From: Calditrichota bacterium
GTDB lineage: Bacteria; Zhuqueibacterota; Zhuqueibacteria; Thermofontimicrobiales; Thermofontimicrobiaceae
DNA: 53,184 bases
Direction of reading: 5' to 3'
NCBI GenBank assembly: GCA_013152715.1
Contig: JAADFU010000131.1
Location: 1 to 53,184, forward strand
Shown here: piece after piece, positions 51,896 to 53,184 of the stretch
Position numbering within the stretch: position 1 is the first letter of the stretch
Layout of the letters: each line of letters starts with the position of its first letter
Program-made: the position numbers and the translations under genes
The notes under the pieces: model-generated
The model's database searches: none
The model's input: the letters and a program-made list of their open reading frames with translations, nothing else
What the model was told of the DNA's origin: nothing

Positions 51896-52345
51896 ATGTC
51901 CACCTACACCCAAATTTACATCCATATCGTTTTCCATATCCAGAATCCCCAACTTCTGCTGATGGGTGAAACCAAAACGAGGGTATTCAAATACATGACC
52001 GGAATTATCAAAAATATCGGACATAAACCGATCATCATCAATGGGATGCCGGATCATGTCCATATTTTAGTCGGCTTGTCGCCGGACAAAACCATTTCTG
52101 ATTTGGTAAAAGAGGTTAAACGCTGTTCCACCAATTTCATCAATGATAATAAATTTTTCCCTGTTAAATTTGCCTGGCAAAAGGGATATGGTGCTTTTAG
52201 CTATTCCAGATCGCATTTGACCAATATCATTGATTACATAAAAAATCAAAAAGAACACCACCGCAAGAAAACATTCAAAGAGGAATATATTGAAATGTTG
52301 AAAAGATTTGGTGTGGATTATGATCCTAAATATATCGATTTGTGA
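51896..52345 (+). CDS. tnpA: IS200/IS605-family Y1 transposase (TnpA)
   Basis: A 149-residue HUH single-strand transposase. The metal motif His54-Val-His56 (MPDHVHILVG) and the catalytic Tyr114 in IDYIKNQKEHH are both present, with FAWQKGYGAFSYSRSH between them. The length is normal and no residue is missing, so it is probably active. AAGGAG lies before the ATG. It is flanked on each side by an imperfect direct repeat of about 185 bases (51685-51865, 52349-52536). No accessory tnpB follows. Confidence 0.93.
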   Translation: MSTYTQIYIHIVFHIQNPQLLLMGETKTRVFKYMTGIIKNIGHKPIIINGMPDHVHILVGLSPDKTISDLVKEVKRCSTNFINDNKFFPVKFAWQKGYGAFSYSRSHLTNIIDYIKNQKEHHRKKTFKEEYIEMLKRFGVDYDPKYIDL

Positions 52346-52348
52346 ATT

Positions 52349-52536
52349 ATGTTCAACCCCGCCAGCGGGGTTGGCAATTTGCCACGTTCGAATATTTTCT
52401 ACAAATGTCGAACACCTTCGGCGTTCTGGGTTACGTTTAAAATTTGAGGATAAAATCCGCTGACAGGCGGATAAACATTTGTAGAAAAAACCGATTCTAT
52501 CACGGCGAGGAACTCCGCAGGAGTTCAACAAAAAAT
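52349..52536 (+). repeat. Right copy of structured direct repeat, cloverleaf-like
   Basis: It can fold into a cloverleaf-like set: a first hairpin CAACCCCGCCAGCGGGGTTG (52353-52372); a 14-base stem, TTTTCTACAAATGT (52395-52408) with ACATTTGTAGAAAA (52475-52488), enclosing GAACACC/GGCGTTC (52410-52426) and ATCCGC/GCGGAT (52455-52472); and a last palindrome GAACTCCGCAGGAGTTC (52510-52526). It is the better preserved of two copies. Confidence 0.8.
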
Positions 52537-52624
52537 ACGTGTAGAGAGAATTTGCATTTTACGACCAGACGATTGACGCTATACAAAATTTTACCAGAAA
52601 CATTCACTTTAACCCAAACCGCAA

Positions 52625-53184
52625 ATGAACACTCAACTTCAAGAATTCACCTTCACATCAAATCTCACGACTATAGATTTCTCGATCATCTTACTTTTCA
52701 TTCTCTTTTCAATTTCCATCGGTCTCTATTTTTCCAAACGCGGCAGGAAAAACATTGCCGAATACTTCGCTTCCGGCGGCGGGAGTCCGTGGTGGCTTCT
52801 CGGCACTTCCATGGTGGCGACAACTTTTGCTGCAGATACGCCGCTGGCGATCAGCGGATTAGTCGTCAGACAGGGCATCTGGGGAAACTGGTTCTGGTGG
52901 GCGCAAATACCGATTTTCACCGGGGGAGTCTTCTTTTTTTCCCGTCTCTGGAAGAGAGCCAGAGTGCTCACTGACACAGAACTGGTGAATATCCGCTATT
53001 CCGGTAAATCTGCCAAATTCTTGCGCGGCTTTCGTGCTGTCTATTTGTCCCTGCCGTACAATTGCCTTATCATGGGGTGGGTAATCCTTTCCATGACCAA
53101 AATCATGGATTTGACTTTCAACATTCCCAAACATACGGCTGTTTTCATTTGCCTCGGCATTGCGGTGCTCTATTCTGCAATTTC
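52625..53184 (+). CDS. Sodium:solute symporter family protein, cut by the window end
   Basis: An open frame from ATG 52625 runs to the last base (186 codons, no stop). It has a hydrophobic segment (FSIILLFILFSISIGLYFS), then RGRKNIAEYFASGGGSPWWLLGTSMVATTFAADTPLAISGLV, which is the signature start of SSS-family carriers, and further membrane segments. The first 186 of about 550-650 residues are present. The substrate is unknown. The nearest upstream sequence is the right structured repeat, so its promoter region has been close to a mobile element. Confidence 0.88.
   Translation, partial: MNTQLQEFTFTSNLTTIDFSIILLFILFSISIGLYFSKRGRKNIAEYFASGGGSPWWLLGTSMVATTFAADTPLAISGLVVRQGIWGNWFWWAQIPIFTGGVFFFSRLWKRARVLTDTELVNIRYSGKSAKFLRGFRAVYLSLPYNCLIMGWVILSMTKIMDLTFNIPKHTAVFICLGIAVLYSAI

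Overview
The window comes from a moderately AT-rich Gram-negative bacterium of the FCB group, most likely Calditrichota or candidate phylum KSB1. This is inferred from the many exported lipoproteins and one secreted protein ending in an NPFNP-type T9SS (Por) sorting domain. It is a chromosomal mixture of housekeeping genes, envelope and peptide-catabolism genes, and interspersed palindromic repeats. No rRNA, tRNA or CRISPR array was seen.

Layout. 1-6.1 kb (minus strand): a DUF2202 ferritin-like lipoprotein, a lipoprotein with a Gly/Met/Arg-rich tail, a secreted protein with six LTxxQ units, a DUF5659 protein, a 217-bp IS66-type MITE, and an ECF sigma / anti-sigma / LTxxQ-protein operon. 6.2-10.1 kb (plus): a protein starting with a DDF repeat, a formyltransferase-family protein and an alkaline-phosphatase-fold protein that appears to have lost its active site. 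10.4-14.4 kb: purL (two PurS-like units at its N-terminus), purQ and a cold-shock protein. 14.4-18.6 kb (minus): HIT protein, EF-G-like GTPase, acyl-CoA ligase. 19.1-24.8 kb (plus): a metallophosphoesterase-like gene with an in-frame TGA that looks like selenocysteine, an MrfA-like helicase, a tandem Hfq/Sm-like protein, an MBL hydrolase and an LEA14-like lipoprotein. 24.8-27.5 kb: polA (minus). 27.9-35.3 kb (plus): DUF3467, a beta-barrel candidate, a serine beta-lactamase-like lipoprotein, a galT / IMPase-like / GHMP-kinase run, then glgC. 35.4-37.1 kb (minus): parvulin lipoprotein and macro-domain protein. 37.6-38.8 kb: ROK regulator. 38.9-47.2 kb (minus): five genes for unusual peptide bonds (IadA, M48, M14, gamma-glutamyltransferase, D-aminoacylase). 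48.0-53.2 kb (plus): bifunctional nuclease, GNAT, small membrane protein, AmpG-like carrier with a large periplasmic insert, an IS200-type transposase between two structured direct repeats, and a sodium:solute symporter that runs off the window.

The strongest candidates for something undescribed are: (i) the CGU-type selenoprotein reading of the metallophosphoesterase-like gene, with a SECIS-like hairpin at the expected distance; (ii) the tandem Hfq-like protein coupled to the DNA-repair helicase; (iii) the LTxxQ system, with one copy in a sigma-factor operon and six in a secreted protein nearby; (iv) the paired, active-site-altered formyltransferase and phosphodiesterase-fold genes; and (v) two small mobile-DNA systems, one with clean ends and target duplication, the other a transposase gene between about 180-bp cloverleaf-like repeats.
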